64,000 nucleotides of DNA from Toxoplasma gondii ME49 (lineage: Eukaryota; Apicomplexa; Conoidasida; Eucoccidiorida; Sarcocystidae): positions 4,552,289 through 4,616,288 of the forward strand of contig NC_031479.1 of the NCBI RefSeq assembly GCF_000006565.2. Reading direction: 5' to 3'. Each line of letters starts with the position of its first letter. Positions within the stretch are counted from its first letter, which is position 1. The notes under the pieces are model-generated. The model made no database searches and had not been told where the DNA came from. It was given only the letters and a program-made list of their open reading frames with translations. Shown piece after piece: positions 1 through 11,282 of this stretch. The translations under genes and the position numbers were made by a program.

Positions 1-11
1 AAGAAGAGCGA

Positions 12-1387
12 TTGCTGACCTTTTTTGGATCTGCACTCTTCAGACGAAGGTGCTCCGGTCTCCGTGTTGTCCCCTGCTACGCGCAACCTGCCTCTCCTCC
101 ACCAGACACTTTGTCTCCTGACTCCTCTTTTTCACCACGATCCTCGTCGTCTCGTTTGCCTCCGACTGCTTTACCTGGAGTTCCACCTTCTGCGAACTCG
201 TTTTCCTCTTCTTCCTCGTCTTGTTCATCTTCCGTCAGAGTGCCTTCTTCTTGCGGGTCGTCTGCAACGGAAGGTGAAGTAGCACATGCTGAGGCAGCGC
301 CTTCCGAGTCAGGCGAAACGCATGCAGGACGGGACGACACGGCTCGCCAAAATGAAGCGGGTCAATATTTCTTTTCCCTGACTCCTGGAGGAACGCTGAA
401 GGATCGAAAGAGCCCATGCAACACAAAGACGATTTGTGGGCACACGTTTTCAAACTACGGAAGTCACTGCGAAACCTTTCCTGTGCCATATTGCACTGTG
501 GCTGTTGCAATCGGTAAGTGCTGCCTTCTCTGCGAACCCAGAAACCTCAGGAACCGACGAAAAAAACCAGGGAACTGTTCTCTGGATCGGTCAAAGGATC
601 GATGTTTTGCCAAACAAAATATCGATATCGCCATCCTACGCAATCTTCTCAACGGTCGAGACGGAGTTCTGCAGTTCACGATTGACACGCATTTGCTTAG
701 AGTGGAAAACAAGTTAACAAGTCGAGTCTAGAGCAACGAAACGAATCGCATCTCGGATGTGATGTGGCGTTCCTTTCGTGCTGTCTGTAGCTTCCCGTTC
801 TGCTCTGGGGAACTGAACCCATGAGGACGAAAACTCACATGCACGTTTCTGCACCCGTTCGTGAACTCGTGGGCGCACGGCAAGAAAACGGAAATACACA
901 TTCTCGCATCTTATCAACTGAAGTGTATTCACCGGTTCCTCGATCCTCGGAGAGTCCTGCATATGTCTACAGACACCTACGCACGTACATACACATATAC
1001 AGTGATTTGGATATATGAATGTATATACATACCGAGATGAAAGCAAATATATATATATATATGCAAATGGATCCTTCCTGTGTAGTGTGTACCTACGTGC
1101 TTGGTGTGCACATGTTGGTCTCGGAACTTCGTGTACCTTTGTGTGTTATAGATTGTGGGGAAGCACTGTTGAGGCAAGTTGGGCGCGGCGTTTGCCCGGA
1201 ATCTTTGCGAGTTGGAACGTGTAGGCTTGTTCTATCTGTGTTCACTCTTTCCTTGTTTTCTGCTCACTTGTTTGGCTTTTTTTCCTGATGCGTACCAGGT
1301 GCGAAGAAGCAAGAACTCGAAGCCTTCCTGCCTCGCTTTCTCCGCGTCATCGAGGAGACGAAGAAGGCGAAAATCGGGACAAAGTAG
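12..1387 (+). CDS. 3' end of an unrecognised gene, possibly SP-RING-like (partial)
   Basis: The open frame enters from the left edge. It may begin at an acceptor ending at 105 and stops being coding at a strong GTAAGT donor, so the exon ends at 513 (phase 1). A second exon at 1299-1387 follows an acceptor at 1297-1298, restores the phase as a glycine codon and ends in TAG. Its last 28 residues form a helical, lysine-rich tail (AKKQELEAFLPRFLRVIEET onwards). The first exon is Ser/Pro-rich and then turns cysteine-rich, with a Cys-Gly-His at 435-443 and further cysteines before the junction. That spacing faintly recalls the single-zinc SP-RING of NSE2/PIAS SUMO ligases, but the usual Cys-Pro-x-x-Cys part is not clean. 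The splice model is inferred from matched phase. The function is only a suggestion, and the 5' end is outside the window. Confidence 0.4.
1047..1062. repeat. AT dinucleotide microsatellite
   Basis: Short run of alternating A and T inside the presumed last intron of the left-edge gene. A second one lies about 500 bases downstream. Confidence 0.8.
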
Positions 1388-4307
1388 CGGCCCACATGGC
1401 TTGTTTGTGTTTCTGTCAGCCGTCTGTCAGTGAAACTCCACAAGAGTGCTGAAGCTTATCTGAACAACCAACGCGTCAAAGATCGTTCTGCACATGTACA
1501 CATGCAGATGAATCCCGTGGTTCATCCACGCCTCTACATGCAAATATATATATATATATATGTATAAGTATGCATATGTGTATACTTGTTATACATGCGC
1601 ATATGTATACGGGCGGGCATGTTACCAAGACTATGTTGTCTGCCTGAATCAGTCTGCGGAAGATTTTCTGTGGTTTTATTTTGTATCTGCTTTTCCAGTT
1701 GCATGCCCCGCGTAACTAGGGTTGTCGGAGGGTGCTGACGAGGGGACCGTGAGAGGCGACGTCTCCGAATAAAGGATTCTTCAGTTGATCTCGATTCAAG
1801 GTTTGAATCGATCTTTGCGTTACAGAGAAAGTATTACTGGAGTAATTTTGTCGCCAAAGATCCGTTGTCCCGCAACTGTTTCCAGAAAGTCACGAGAAGT
1901 CAACCTATTCAGAATCATCACCTTTGTTCGTTCGGCGAATCTAAGAATGAAGGTCCAGACTCCACACTGTTCTCTGTCGCTGTCGCCTCTACTGAGTCGC
2001 GAAGGCCGCTGTTTACTAGAACATGCATGCACCAGAGGCACGATATGAGCGCAGAATAGGGGAGACATTTTACCGACTTTGCTCTCTGCCCCAGTTGCAC
2101 TTCAGATGTTCACGTGATTGAGAAAATCAAGTCTCGTTCGAAAAACGCAGGCACCTTCTTGCCTCCTCTCTCGTCTCAGCCTGGTTTCGTTGGAGGACTG
2201 GCGCGAACTTTAGCACTTCTCCTTCCACAGGATTACCTGGCATTTGACACGCAGCTCCGCTGTGAAGGCGGCGCGACACCCGCACCAAATATAAGCCAAA
2301 AGGTTTCTACACAGGAACAGGGACGACGGCCGTGGGCTTTTGCTTTGAACCCTTTCGCAGGACAAGGACTCTGCAAAAACAGTCGAGTATGTTTTTGCTA
2401 CACAGTACGTGGTAATCTACTTAACTGTGATGAAGCATGAACTGGTCTCAGTTTTTTTTTCTTTTAGATACAACTATATTTCGCTTCATACGTTTCCGTA
2501 TCCATCCATACCTTCTTTTTCCAACAAGTATGGAGGTGAAGATTTAGTAATGAGACGTTTTGTACTGAAAAATGTACACTTGAATAAACATTTCAGAGCT
2601 TGGCTCAGAGACTATTCAGGAAAAGCTGCTCTATTTGAAAGAACGCCTGTTTCGCCGCATTTCCTTGTTACCATAGTCTATGGTCCATTTAGAAGATTTG
2701 TGTGGCAATGGAGTTTTTATCGTGTTCTCTAGGACACTGAGTTAATGTAGTCGGTGTCACCAGTACCGAATACCCACTTTAAACGGTTAAACTCATTGAT
2801 ATAACTAGTACCGTGTCCCACATTTGCTTGTCTATATCAGTTTGAGTGTCGACTCGACGAGATGCGTTCGCATGTTTGCACCGAGAGAACGGGATATTTT
2901 AGTCATACGTCATCGTTAGGAGCGAGAGGGAGCGCTGAATGTACACTGTAAGCAGTTAGAGAATTTCTTGGAACAAAAGGAGGTGAGCATGTGTAGCTAG
3001 GTGACGTATGTTGTCGGCGAATCGAAAACCTCGAAACCTCAAGAAAACTATGTCGACAAAGTCACCCGCCTACCCCAAGCGATTATTTCATAGCCGAAAG
3101 ACTCTCAATGAGAAACCACAAATGCATTTTCTGATTAGCAAGTCTCGTCGTGGCCAAGGACAATTGCGCCTCTGATCGGGGGGGTGAACGCCTCATGTGC
3201 TCCCGGCGAGTTATGAGAGGGACATGCCTTCCTGGCGATCTGGCGTAAACTCCGATTTGTTTCTCTCTGTCACGCCTAGGAACAGTTCGCGTCTCTCCCG
3301 TGATGTCGCGTTCCCGTTGTTAATTCGGTGACTGCCATGAAAGGAGCTTCACATGTAATCATAATTCCAGTAAATTATCCAGGGCTCTAAACCAGAACAC
3401 TTCCCTTGCTGTAGGTATAGCTGATACTGAGAATGAAAACGCAAAACAAACTATGGCGGAAATAGTCTGTAACCGATAAGCCTCGTTGTTTTTGCAACTT
3501 GAACAGGGCGCTCATCTGCAGGGTTTTCTTGCAGGCTGTTCGGCTGCTCCCTGCGTCGGGTGTCTGTGTCGTTGTGGACCGCGATCACGCGTGAGCGTGT
3601 TCTCTCTTCAAGGTGAAGAAACCGAACTGAACAAAATGGAGACAGAGAGCAGAAATAAGGTGATAGTGGGTGTGTGCTTTCTTCGTGGAGACTCTTGCGT
3701 TGCCTGCATGTGCTCTAACGTTGCGAATGCGCCTGCCTGTCGAACGCACTCAATTAGTATTACGCTTCGTGTTATACCCCAACCGATCTAAAATTGCGAA
3801 CGTTTTCTGCCGTTTACATAAATCTGCTGCCGCTTGTCACGTTCCGTGTAGCCCGTCTGCTCAAATACAGGGGGGCAAGAGATTGGTCGCTGTGGCAGAA
3901 AAACGAAACAGGGAGAGTGTTTAAAGAGACAAACGAGGCGTATTCCTCAGGATTCGAGACATCAGTGGTGCTTGCGTCGTCGTCTCGACCCAAAAAACAC
4001 AGGTGAGACGAAACAAGTTGAGACAAGGGCAGACGCGGTACATGTAAGCTGCATTAGTTTTTCCAAAGACGCGTTTCGCACAACGGCGGGGTTTCCCAGC
4101 GGCTCTTTCGAAGACAGAAAAGGGAGAACATCCTCGCGTCCTCTTTCCCCTGGCAGAAATGCGCAAACAATTGTGACCGATTCATGACACGCTGCGTCAA
4201 GAACGCAAGAACAAACTCCCCCCTTCCACACCCGGCTGTACGACCTTCGCTTCACTCCTGCACGGCCCGGAGCGGTACAAGCGGGGGATCATCGTCCCTC
4301 TCGCCTC
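1388..4307. other. Intergenic region between a plus-strand 3' end and a minus-strand 3' end
   Basis: Convergent 3' flank of the left-edge gene and the giant minus-strand gene. It holds an AT microsatellite at 1544-1562 and a GCATGCA-type word at about 2022-2031. Short open frames exist on both strands (for example 2409-2732) but none has a recognisable domain, matching splice sites or coding-like composition. Confidence 0.5.
1544..1562. repeat. AT dinucleotide microsatellite
   Basis: Run of TA repeats followed by imperfectly palindromic TATGCATATG/GCATATGTATAC words up to about 1610. It lies in the 3' flank of the left-edge gene. Confidence 0.8.
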
Positions 4308-7300
4308 TCATAATTTACTATGTTCGTCCTCTGCATGCAGAACGTTATATCGCCTACATCTCGTTCGTTCGCGCATGCTTTTGCCTCTACTGTCTTTCCA
4401 CTGCGGTGCCTCCGCAACCCGGGCGCTCGACCTCAGTCTCTCGGATCCTTCCCCGCTGTGGCGGCAGGACGCCACCGTGGGGGGGCTGCCAGTGCGTCGC
4501 TTCCTATTCCTTGGCCGAGCATTCGCATGTGTTTCTCTCTTAATTTCATCTGAGTCATCAAAAAACGAATGAAACGAAGTGCCGTGGAGTTTCTCCTGGA
4601 CGAGCCAAGGCGCGTCACTCCGACGCACTTCGACCTCCCGTTCCGGGTGGTTCACGACACTAGCCAGCCTTCTTCCTCGACTCGGTTGCACCGTTTCTTC
4701 TCCCTTTCGCTTCCTCACCAGAACCTCGTCTGCGACCGCAGCTTCCGGCGACGCCGAAATGCGGAGTGTCTTCTCGTTCGGTAGCCCTCCTGGTGTCTCC
4801 ATCGTGGACTGGCGGCGATGCCCTCCAGACTCCTGGTTTGCGTACGAGAACGAGGACGAGACACATGAGGACCAGAGGAAGAACGAGCCTCTTTCGCGGC
4901 GCGCATATTCGAGGCCTTCCACGTATGTGAAGTCGCTCGAACACGAAGAAGACGAGAAACCGTCCACGGTCGTCGCCGTACTTTGACGGCGCACAGGTGC
5001 ATTTTTGCCATCGAGGCTCACGAGCCTTGGCTTCGCCGAAACCGGCGGAGACGCAACGTTTTCTGCAGCGCATGCCTTGGCGGAGTCTTTGACGAGCTGA
5101 ACCTCCTGCCTGCTTCCTGTCGCCCCTCGCACGAGAGCGTCCGGTTCTTCCTCGGGTCCCCACGCGTCGTGAGCATCTTGGAAGAAGGCCTCGCCGTCAT
5201 ACCAGTCTTCCCACAAAGTCGGTTCCTTCCTACATTCTCCGTTTGTCTCCGCCAGCGAGCTTCTATCTTCGTCGCAGGTGTTCTCACTTGCAGTGCTGCC
5301 TCTACGTCGAAGCGAGGTCACATCGGAGCCGAGAGACCCGCCCCTCTGCCTGTAGCTGTCTTGCTGTTCACTCTCACGCTTGACACTGTCGCGCTTTCCA
5401 CTCCTGCGCTTTGCGCCCTTCTCTCGATCTTTCACGCCGTCTTTCCTGGAACTTCTCTTCCGTGCTTCTCTCGCTGCCTTCACAACGCCTGCCCCGTCGT
5501 CAGCTTCCTCGCCTTCCTGCGGTCGCCGCTTGCCGGTGATCCATTCGCGTGCGCCCACAGCCGACGCGAGTCTGGCGAAAATCGAGGAAGAAGAAAGCAA
5601 GTCGCCTAGCCGGCCATGGAAATTGTTTGCATGGGCTGTGTTATGCGTTTCCGTGGAATCCGCATCGGTGTGGACGACCGAATGGCGTCGCGGCAAGTCT
5701 CGGCTCTTGGTGGTCTTGTCCGTGCTTCTAGACGCTGAGTTCTCTGCATGTGAATACGCCGTGGCGATCGACGCCCGCCGACTGCTATCTGGGCTCTCCT
5801 TGTAAGGCTCCGAGGAGTTGCCTCGCGCCCCCATCCACGCCCCAGCCTCTGACGGTCCCCCGCTGGTCTGCTGACGTGAAGCGCGAGAAACGGAAGAAGC
5901 TCGATCGTCGTGGACCCCCGAAAGGCAGGACGCCAAATCGTTGCTGCGGTGTCTGTCGCCGGATAGCGCCTGCACCGAACTCGCGCAGGTCACGCTTCTG
6001 TCTCCAGTTGATAGCATCGACGCACCTCGAGCTGGGACTTCCGCTGCATTGCCTGAGTTGCTGTTGGAGCAAGAGGAACTCGAGATCTTTCTCACTGCCT
6101 GAGCCTCGGAGCGCTGTGTCTCTTCCGTTCGACTTCTCTCTCTGTGTTCGTCGAGAATCGGAAGATCACCCTCAGCTTCCAGTTTCTCCGCGAGCTGACC
6201 AGGAAGTGAGTCGATTTGACGTGCTTCACACCCGGAGGCAGCCACCACGCCCTGGTCAGAAGCAACGCGAGGTCCTGTCGCTTCTTCTCGCCTATGCTTG
6301 CCTCTGATTTTCTCTTTTTTCGTTGCTCTGCTCCCTCGCATCATATCGAGGAATCCCCTGTGACGACGGGTCTTCTCACTTCTTCTTCTCAACCCCTGTT
6401 TCTTTCGCTCTTTCGCGCCTTCGTGCGAGAGCCCAAGTGCCGCGTGCGCATCGTTTTCGCCGTGTCCGGAGATCGCGAAGGCCGCAGATGCGCCAGCGGC
6501 AGACGGCAGAGGCGGCAGGTCCGCCAGAGATGCACTCGAGGCGTCGCTCCCCCCATAGTGACTGCCTTGGACCCGCGATGAAGACCAAGTAGCCACAAAG
6601 GAGAACCTCCACCTGAAGGCGTACGACCTTGTTCGCCCCGCAGATCGAGACCGGGCTGCTGCTACGTCTCCCTCGGTCGTGTGGCTCACCGTGCTCGAGC
6701 TCCCTGTTAGACTGGCCCAAAGGGAGGCCGCCGTGCTTCGCTTGCGTCGCGGAGAGAGGATTGTAGCGGAGGAGACACTCGACCTTTGGCTGGAGAAGCA
6801 GGAACATCTGCGATCGTCTGTGTCCAAAAAACTGGCTCTCCTGTTGCCTCCTGCATGTTCTCGTTCGTCCTTTGCAGAACGGTGAGAACACGCGGAACCT
6901 GCAACCGACCCACAGTGAGAGGAGCCGTGGCGGCTGCTCGTTCCCCGCCAGTCGCGGCGCCACTGCCTGCTCAGACTTTCCTTGCTTTCTCGCGATTTCC
7001 TCCCACCTGTTAAACAGGTAGCAAAGGCCAAGGCACTCTCAGCTCGTCCCTCTTTCAAGGATTCAGGCTCTTCGCGCTTGTTGCTGCGTTCCTGCGACGC
7101 TTGGCTCAGAAGCTCTCGATCTCCTCCCGCCTTGGGAGTCTCACTCGACGCCTCACAGACCATCTCCCCCGATGCCGACCCTGAGCGAGGCGCCCGTTTC
7201 GCCAGTGAAGGCGACATCGCTGAGGCCACCAGGTGACGTTGATGCCACTGCAAAAACGAAGGCCTGAAGAGACTGTGCGTCGGCCCTTGAGGAGCCGGAA

Positions 7301-10300
7301 AGGATGGGTGGGAGGCAACTGATACGTCTGTCTTCCTGCCTCGAAGCGACGGACCCTCTCGCTGGCCTTCGCCTGCCATCGACGCTAATGTGTTTTGTGT
7401 CGCTCCGTTCTCAGTGGCCAGCCTTTTGCCAGCCAACCGTTCCACCATCGGAGCTCTCTCCTTTCCTCCAGATACGAGACTCTTCAACGCCACCTGGGAT
7501 TCTTCGGTCGGTGTCCTTGCCTCCACCTTGTCCACGTCTCCGTTTCGCCGTTTGTCTCCGACGCCAACGGAGACACTCCGGGCGCTGTTCGCCTCTTGTC
7601 TGAGATGCCGGCTGACCGAGCCGCCTCGAGAGCCGCGCGTAGAAGGGACGTAAGTCAAATCGATCACCGCGTTGTCTTCTTCGTCGCGGCACTTGGCCGA
7701 CACAGCGTCCTTCCAACTGAATTTGATTGATTTTTGCGATCCAGACGCAGCGTTCGTACTCTGGGTTGCCGTCTCGAGAAGGTTACCTGAGTCCCCATTA
7801 CCTTGGGTCCGGCCTCCTCCCAGGCTGGCCTCACTCTCACCCACGGCGGTACCTGTCGTGAATGTAGCCTGACTCCTCACGCGGATCTGCTCTCCAGGCC
7901 CCGCAATTGAATCTCCGTCCCTGTCGCCTTCATTAGGGAAGCCATAATGGAGTTCACTGGTTTCTGTCCCTCCAGATTCATGTGCTCTTCTTTGCTCGTT
8001 GGGCTCGGCTCTGCCTTCTCCGTGGTCACTTTGTTTCGCGCCCGAGAGTGAGACGGCTGGCGCTGTCAGAGACAAAGACGCTGCAGAATTGGACGAGCCT
8101 TGGAGACTCGGAGACTCACCGTGTGCGAGAGGCGGTGCGACATCTTTACCTGTGGATATCTGCTCTGTTTTCTCTGCGGGAATTCTCGCTAAATTAGAAG
8201 CCAATCCAGATCCAGAGCTGCTGGGAGGCTGGGAAGGCGAACTCCCGGCGCCGATCGGTAACGCTTGTCCCATCGTATTACGTTGCGCTGGACCTGAAGT
8301 CTCACTGGCAAGCCTTCGCCACAACCACGAACGTCCTGTGCGACCTTCAGAGACGGTCCTGTCCAAATGCGCATGGGGCGACAAAGGCGGCAGTGGGGGG
8401 CTGTGCCTGAGAGGAGGGTTTCGACGTCCTGTCTCGGCTTCTGTTGCACTGCCTTCTTTCCCTTGCATGCCTGCTTCACTCCCGGGCGCTCGGCTTCGAA
8501 CGTACGCATCCGGAGCGTCCGGCGCCTCCTGCCCTGGGACGCATCCGTGGGCACTCCGCTTCGGTTTTCGCGAATCCTTGATACGGCCAGTCGCGCATGC
8601 AGCGAGGAACGATGAGTCGCCTACAACAGAGGCCATCTCGGCTTTCTCGCGTGCTTCAGACGAGAGCGCTCCGTCATCACTCTTGACCGAATCGTTCCCT
8701 CCGAGATCAAAAGCATCTTTGTCTCGGTGGTCCCCAAACTTGGAACTGTCTTCTGGATCCGCCTGCGGGCCTTCTAAAGGCCCCGTCGCCGAGTCTCCAG
8801 GCCCAGTCTCGTCGCGTTCACCCGACGGGGAGCAACCTGTCTCCACACTTATCGGGCCGAGGCTGCCGAAGGCCACTCCGAGCTGAGATGTCTTTGTCCC
8901 GTCCTCTCCATGGTGAGGACTCTTCAGCACCACGCCAGTTCTGGACTGCTTTGCGACCTCTTGACTACCTATGTCGCGTCTCGGGGCTCCAGCCTCGGTG
9001 GCCTCAATGTCTTGGCAATCTTGCTGGAGGCCCTCAGCTCCCGCACTCGCTACCGTTGGCTGGAGGGGCGGAACCACCTGGAACGGCGGCGAAGACAACG
9101 CATGCATTGGCATCCCCTGGGAAGCTGAACACAAAAAGTTCAGCCCACCGCCTATCCGTATGTTACACTCTTGCGTCGGACTCTCGTGTATCCGTGGCTC
9201 TTCGCCCTCGCAGGGCCCAGCAACTCGACTGGCCTCTCGAGTCGCGCTGCCTCCACTGGTCGCGTCTGCGCCGGAGAAAGGATTCATGGGCGTGTCGTGA
9301 ACGCTAAATGACGAAAGGGGAAGTGGTGAAGAAGCAAGGGGCTTCCTGTCAGGGTCCGAGCAGTCGATTTGATTCCGTTCGAGCAGAAAGCTCTGGAAGC
9401 GAGCAGCGCCATGTGGAGTTCGCAGAAACTGCAAAAAAGGTCTGTTGTCGAGGGGCACAGACAGCGGCGACAGCTCATCTCGGGGCTCCCCCTTTCTCCC
9501 ATCGCCGCCTCCAAGGCCAGGCCCACTCTGTCGGCACATGCCCAGATGCTGCCGCAGAAGCTGGTAGAAGCGCTCTTCTCTTCCTTCTGCGTCTCCCTCG
9601 GTGACGAACGCGGGGTATCGCTGGGCGTTGAAGTCAACGCTTTCGCCTTTTCGGTACGGCAGAAACAAGTCCGGATTCATCGAAGTGTGGTCGAATGACG
9701 TGGAGCTTCTGTTCAAACTCGCCTCTGCATGCGGCATGAAAAAGGAGCGCAGAAGCGTGTTCGGGGGCAACGAAGGAAGATGCTCAAAAGCACAGCTGTC
9801 GTGCATCTGACACTCCGACCCTGCGGAGGCAAGAGGTCGGAAGATGTCCACTTGCTGACACAGGGCTCGCCATGTCTCGGATTCGCCATGCTTCACGCCG
9901 AGATCGGGCGCAAGGCCCTGAGTGTTGTCGTATGCCCCGGCGAAGCCCTCAGTGTCGCCGTTGCTCTCCGTGGCGATGCCACCACCTCTCGCGCCCGCGG
10001 GTGAGTTCTCTGCGGTTGAATTCAAAACCACGGAGGAATAGAAGAAATCGAGATGGTCAGAATGAACTGCGAGGCCGTTGACTTCTTCTGTTTTCACATG
10101 CTGAGGGCTAGCTGGAAGAGCAAACAGGGGTAGAGACCCCGATAATATGCCAGCGGATGCGTTGGAGACGGGGTCTCCCCCTGTATTGATTTTGCCTGCA
10201 TGCGGCTCACAAGGCGCGCGCCCTGAAGCCGACAGGGGCAGTGAACTGGGGACATCACATCGGAAAGACGCTTCGACATCTTGCCGCTCTAGGAGGGGTG

Positions 10301-11282
10301 CAGGAACAGAGGGAGCGTACTGTGAACCGGGGGAACAAGAAGAAGTGTCAAGGGCAAAGGAGACAGCAACTGCACCTTGATCGGCGCTGTTGTCCCCACG
10401 TCCCTCGTTCTGACCTTCCGTTATTCCAACGTCTCCTTCACCCGAAACGGCACTCTCATACTGTTCGCCTCTCTGTGGCTCCGTGATGGCCGCAAACGTC
10501 GAGGCATGATGTCTGTCTCTTTCTTCAGGGCGTCTCTGGTAAGAGGAAGCCGGCACTTGGTCCTCGCTTTCCCCTTCAACAGTATCGTCCCTCTGGTATG
10601 TTCCTCCTCTTCGTTCGCCCTCGCCGCGTGTTCGCGAACCACCAGAGAAACTCCCGAGCTTCACCTCTGCTTCTTCTGGACCTTCTCGACCGTCCACACC
10701 TTGAACGTTTCCGCTAATGGCCGCTCCTTCGGGAGGCACATCTGCTTTCGGTTCGGCGTTTTTCGTCTCTGTTCTACCTTCCTCTCTCTCCAAATCTGTG
10801 GTTTTCTCTGCCGCCTCGTTGCGGGTCTCCCAGAGCTGAGAGAACCGTTGGGAAGTAAAGTCAAGACCGGGGGCCAGTGCAGGTGTCAGGGGCAGTGCTG
10901 CGAGGGAAATACCCGCTGTTGTAGAGGAGGCGCAAGGTGAGTGAGATTTCCGCTTCCAGACTCCTTGCTTTCCTCCTTTTTCCACGCCTTCAGGCATATC
11001 TCCTTTCTCCACTCTAAATTCAGCAGGCTGTTCACGCTCTGGATGCGGCGCCTGCAATGAGGTTGAGAAAGGGGATGTGGCCGAGGGCGGAAGCTTCCTG
11101 TCGGTTTCATCGCCGTTCAGTCCGCTTTGGTGCTCGCTTGATTCGAACGAACGATACGAGAAGAACGTTGAGGTCTCTCCTTGATCTCGCGAGTCCTCGT
11201 TGCACGTTCGCTCTTCGCCTCCTTCCTGAGGGTCACCGACTCCTTGAGACAGGGCCGGGTCAGGAGCCGAGGCAGGTGACAA
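4308..11282 (-). CDS. Giant disordered hypothetical protein, single uninterrupted exon
   Basis: I do not recognise a family. The minus frame is open for 2324 codons ending in TGA at 4308-4310. It is dominated by Ser, Glu, Gly, Arg and Ala, with many Arg/Ser-rich stretches resembling phosphorylation clusters. A few less biased islands may be short folded or binding segments, such as an acidic WEDWYDGEAFFQDAHDAW stretch near the C-terminus and an FLQFLRTPHGAARF stretch near residue 650. There is no signal peptide or membrane helix. The codon at 11282 is TTG, not ATG. The frame stays open upstream to a TAA at 11661-11663 with no ATG, and the first in-frame ATG is at 10997. So either translation begins there, or an upstream exon is spliced in; pyrimidine-rich AG sites occur at about 11.45-11.48 kb. 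Long antisense frames inside it are composition shadows. It is tail to tail with the left-edge gene and tandem with the kinase upstream. Confidence 0.75.
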   Translation of the reverse strand: MSPASAPDPALSQGVGDPQEGGEERTCNEDSRDQGETSTFFSYRSFESSEHQSGLNGDETDRKLPPSATSPFSTSLQAPHPEREQPAEFRVEKGDMPEGVEKGGKQGVWKRKSHSPCASSTTAGISLAALPLTPALAPGLDFTSQRFSQLWETRNEAAEKTTDLEREEGRTETKNAEPKADVPPEGAAISGNVQGVDGREGPEEAEVKLGSFSGGSRTRGEGERRGGTYQRDDTVEGESEDQVPASSYQRRPEERDRHHASTFAAITEPQRGEQYESAVSGEGDVGITEGQNEGRGDNSADQGAVAVSFALDTSSCSPGSQYAPSVPAPLLERQDVEASFRCDVPSSLPLSASGRAPCEPHAGKINTGGDPVSNASAGILSGSLPLFALPASPQHVKTEEVNGLAVHSDHLDFFYSSVVLNSTAENSPAGARGGGIATESNGDTEGFAGAYDNTQGLAPDLGVKHGESETWRALCQQVDIFRPLASAGSECQMHDSCAFEHLPSLPPNTLLRSFFMPHAEASLNRSSTSFDHTSMNPDLFLPYRKGESVDFNAQRYPAFVTEGDAEGREERFYQLLRQHLGMCRQSGPGLGGGDGRKGEPRDELSPLSVPLDNRPFLQFLRTPHGAARFQSFLLERNQIDCSDPDRKPLASSPLPLSSFSVHDTPMNPFSGADATSGGSATREASRVAGPCEGEEPRIHESPTQECNIRIGGGLNFLCSASQGMPMHALSSPPFQVVPPLQPTVASAGAEGLQQDCQDIEATEAGAPRRDIGSQEVAKQSRTGVVLKSPHHGEDGTKTSQLGVAFGSLGPISVETGCSPSGERDETGPGDSATGPLEGPQADPEDSSKFGDHRDKDAFDLGGNDSVKSDDGALSSEAREKAEMASVVGDSSFLAACATGRIKDSRKPKRSAHGCVPGQEAPDAPDAYVRSRAPGSEAGMQGKEGSATEAETGRRNPPLRHSPPLPPLSPHAHLDRTVSEGRTGRSWLWRRLASETSGPAQRNTMGQALPIGAGSSPSQPPSSSGSGLASNLARIPAEKTEQISTGKDVAPPLAHGESPSLQGSSNSAASLSLTAPAVSLSGAKQSDHGEGRAEPNEQRRAHESGGTETSELHYGFPNEGDRDGDSIAGPGEQIRVRSQATFTTGTAVGESEASLGGGRTQGNGDSGNLLETATQSTNAASGSQKSIKFSWKDAVSAKCRDEEDNAVIDLTYVPSTRGSRGGSVSRHLRQEANSARSVSVGVGDKRRNGDVDKVEARTPTEESQVALKSLVSGGKERAPMVERLAGKRLATENGATQNTLASMAGEGQREGPSLRGRKTDVSVASHPSFPAPQGPTHSLFRPSFLQWHQRHLVASAMSPSLAKRAPRSGSASGEMVCEASSETPKAGGDRELLSQASQERSNKREEPESLKEGRAESALAFATCLTGGRKSRESKESLSRQWRRDWRGTSSRHGSSHCGSVAGSACSHRSAKDEREHAGGNRRASFLDTDDRRCSCFSSQRSSVSSATILSPRRKRSTAASLWASLTGSSSTVSHTTEGDVAAARSRSAGRTRSYAFRWRFSFVATWSSSRVQGSHYGGSDASSASLADLPPLPSAAGASAAFAISGHGENDAHAALGLSHEGAKERKKQGLRRRSEKTRRHRGFLDMMRGSRATKKEKIRGKHRREEATGPRVASDQGVVAASGCEARQIDSLPGQLAEKLEAEGDLPILDEHRERSRTEETQRSEAQAVRKISSSSCSNSNSGNAAEVPARGASMLSTGDRSVTCASSVQALSGDRHRSNDLASCLSGVHDDRASSVSRASRQQTSGGPSEAGAWMGARGNSSEPYKESPDSSRRASIATAYSHAENSASRSTDKTTKSRDLPRRHSVVHTDADSTETHNTAHANNFHGRLGDLLSSSSIFARLASAVGAREWITGKRRPQEGEEADDGAGVVKAAREARKRSSRKDGVKDREKGAKRRSGKRDSVKRESEQQDSYRQRGGSLGSDVTSLRRRGSTASENTCDEDRSSLAETNGECRKEPTLWEDWYDGEAFFQDAHDAWGPEEEPDALVRGATGSRQEVQLVKDSAKACAAENVASPPVSAKPRLVSLDGKNAPVRRQSTATTVDGFSSSSCSSDFTYVEGLEYARRERGSFFLWSSCVSSSFSYANQESGGHRRQSTMETPGGLPNEKTLRISASPEAAVADEVLVRKRKGEETVQPSRGRRLASVVNHPEREVEVRRSDAPWLVQEKLHGTSFHSFFDDSDEIKRETHANARPRNRKRRTGSPPTVASCRHSGEGSERLRSSARVAEAPQWKDSRGKSMRERTRCRRYNVLHAEDEHSKL

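Noticed and set aside
2409..2732. 107-codon plus frame in a locally AT-richer stretch
   Set aside because: No recognisable family, no splice partner and no conserved motif; best seen as a chance frame in the intergenic region.
7999..8886. 295-codon plus-strand frame and many similar frames inside 4.3-11.3 kb
   Set aside because: They are antisense or shifted reflections of the biased composition of the giant minus-strand gene and show no domain of their own.
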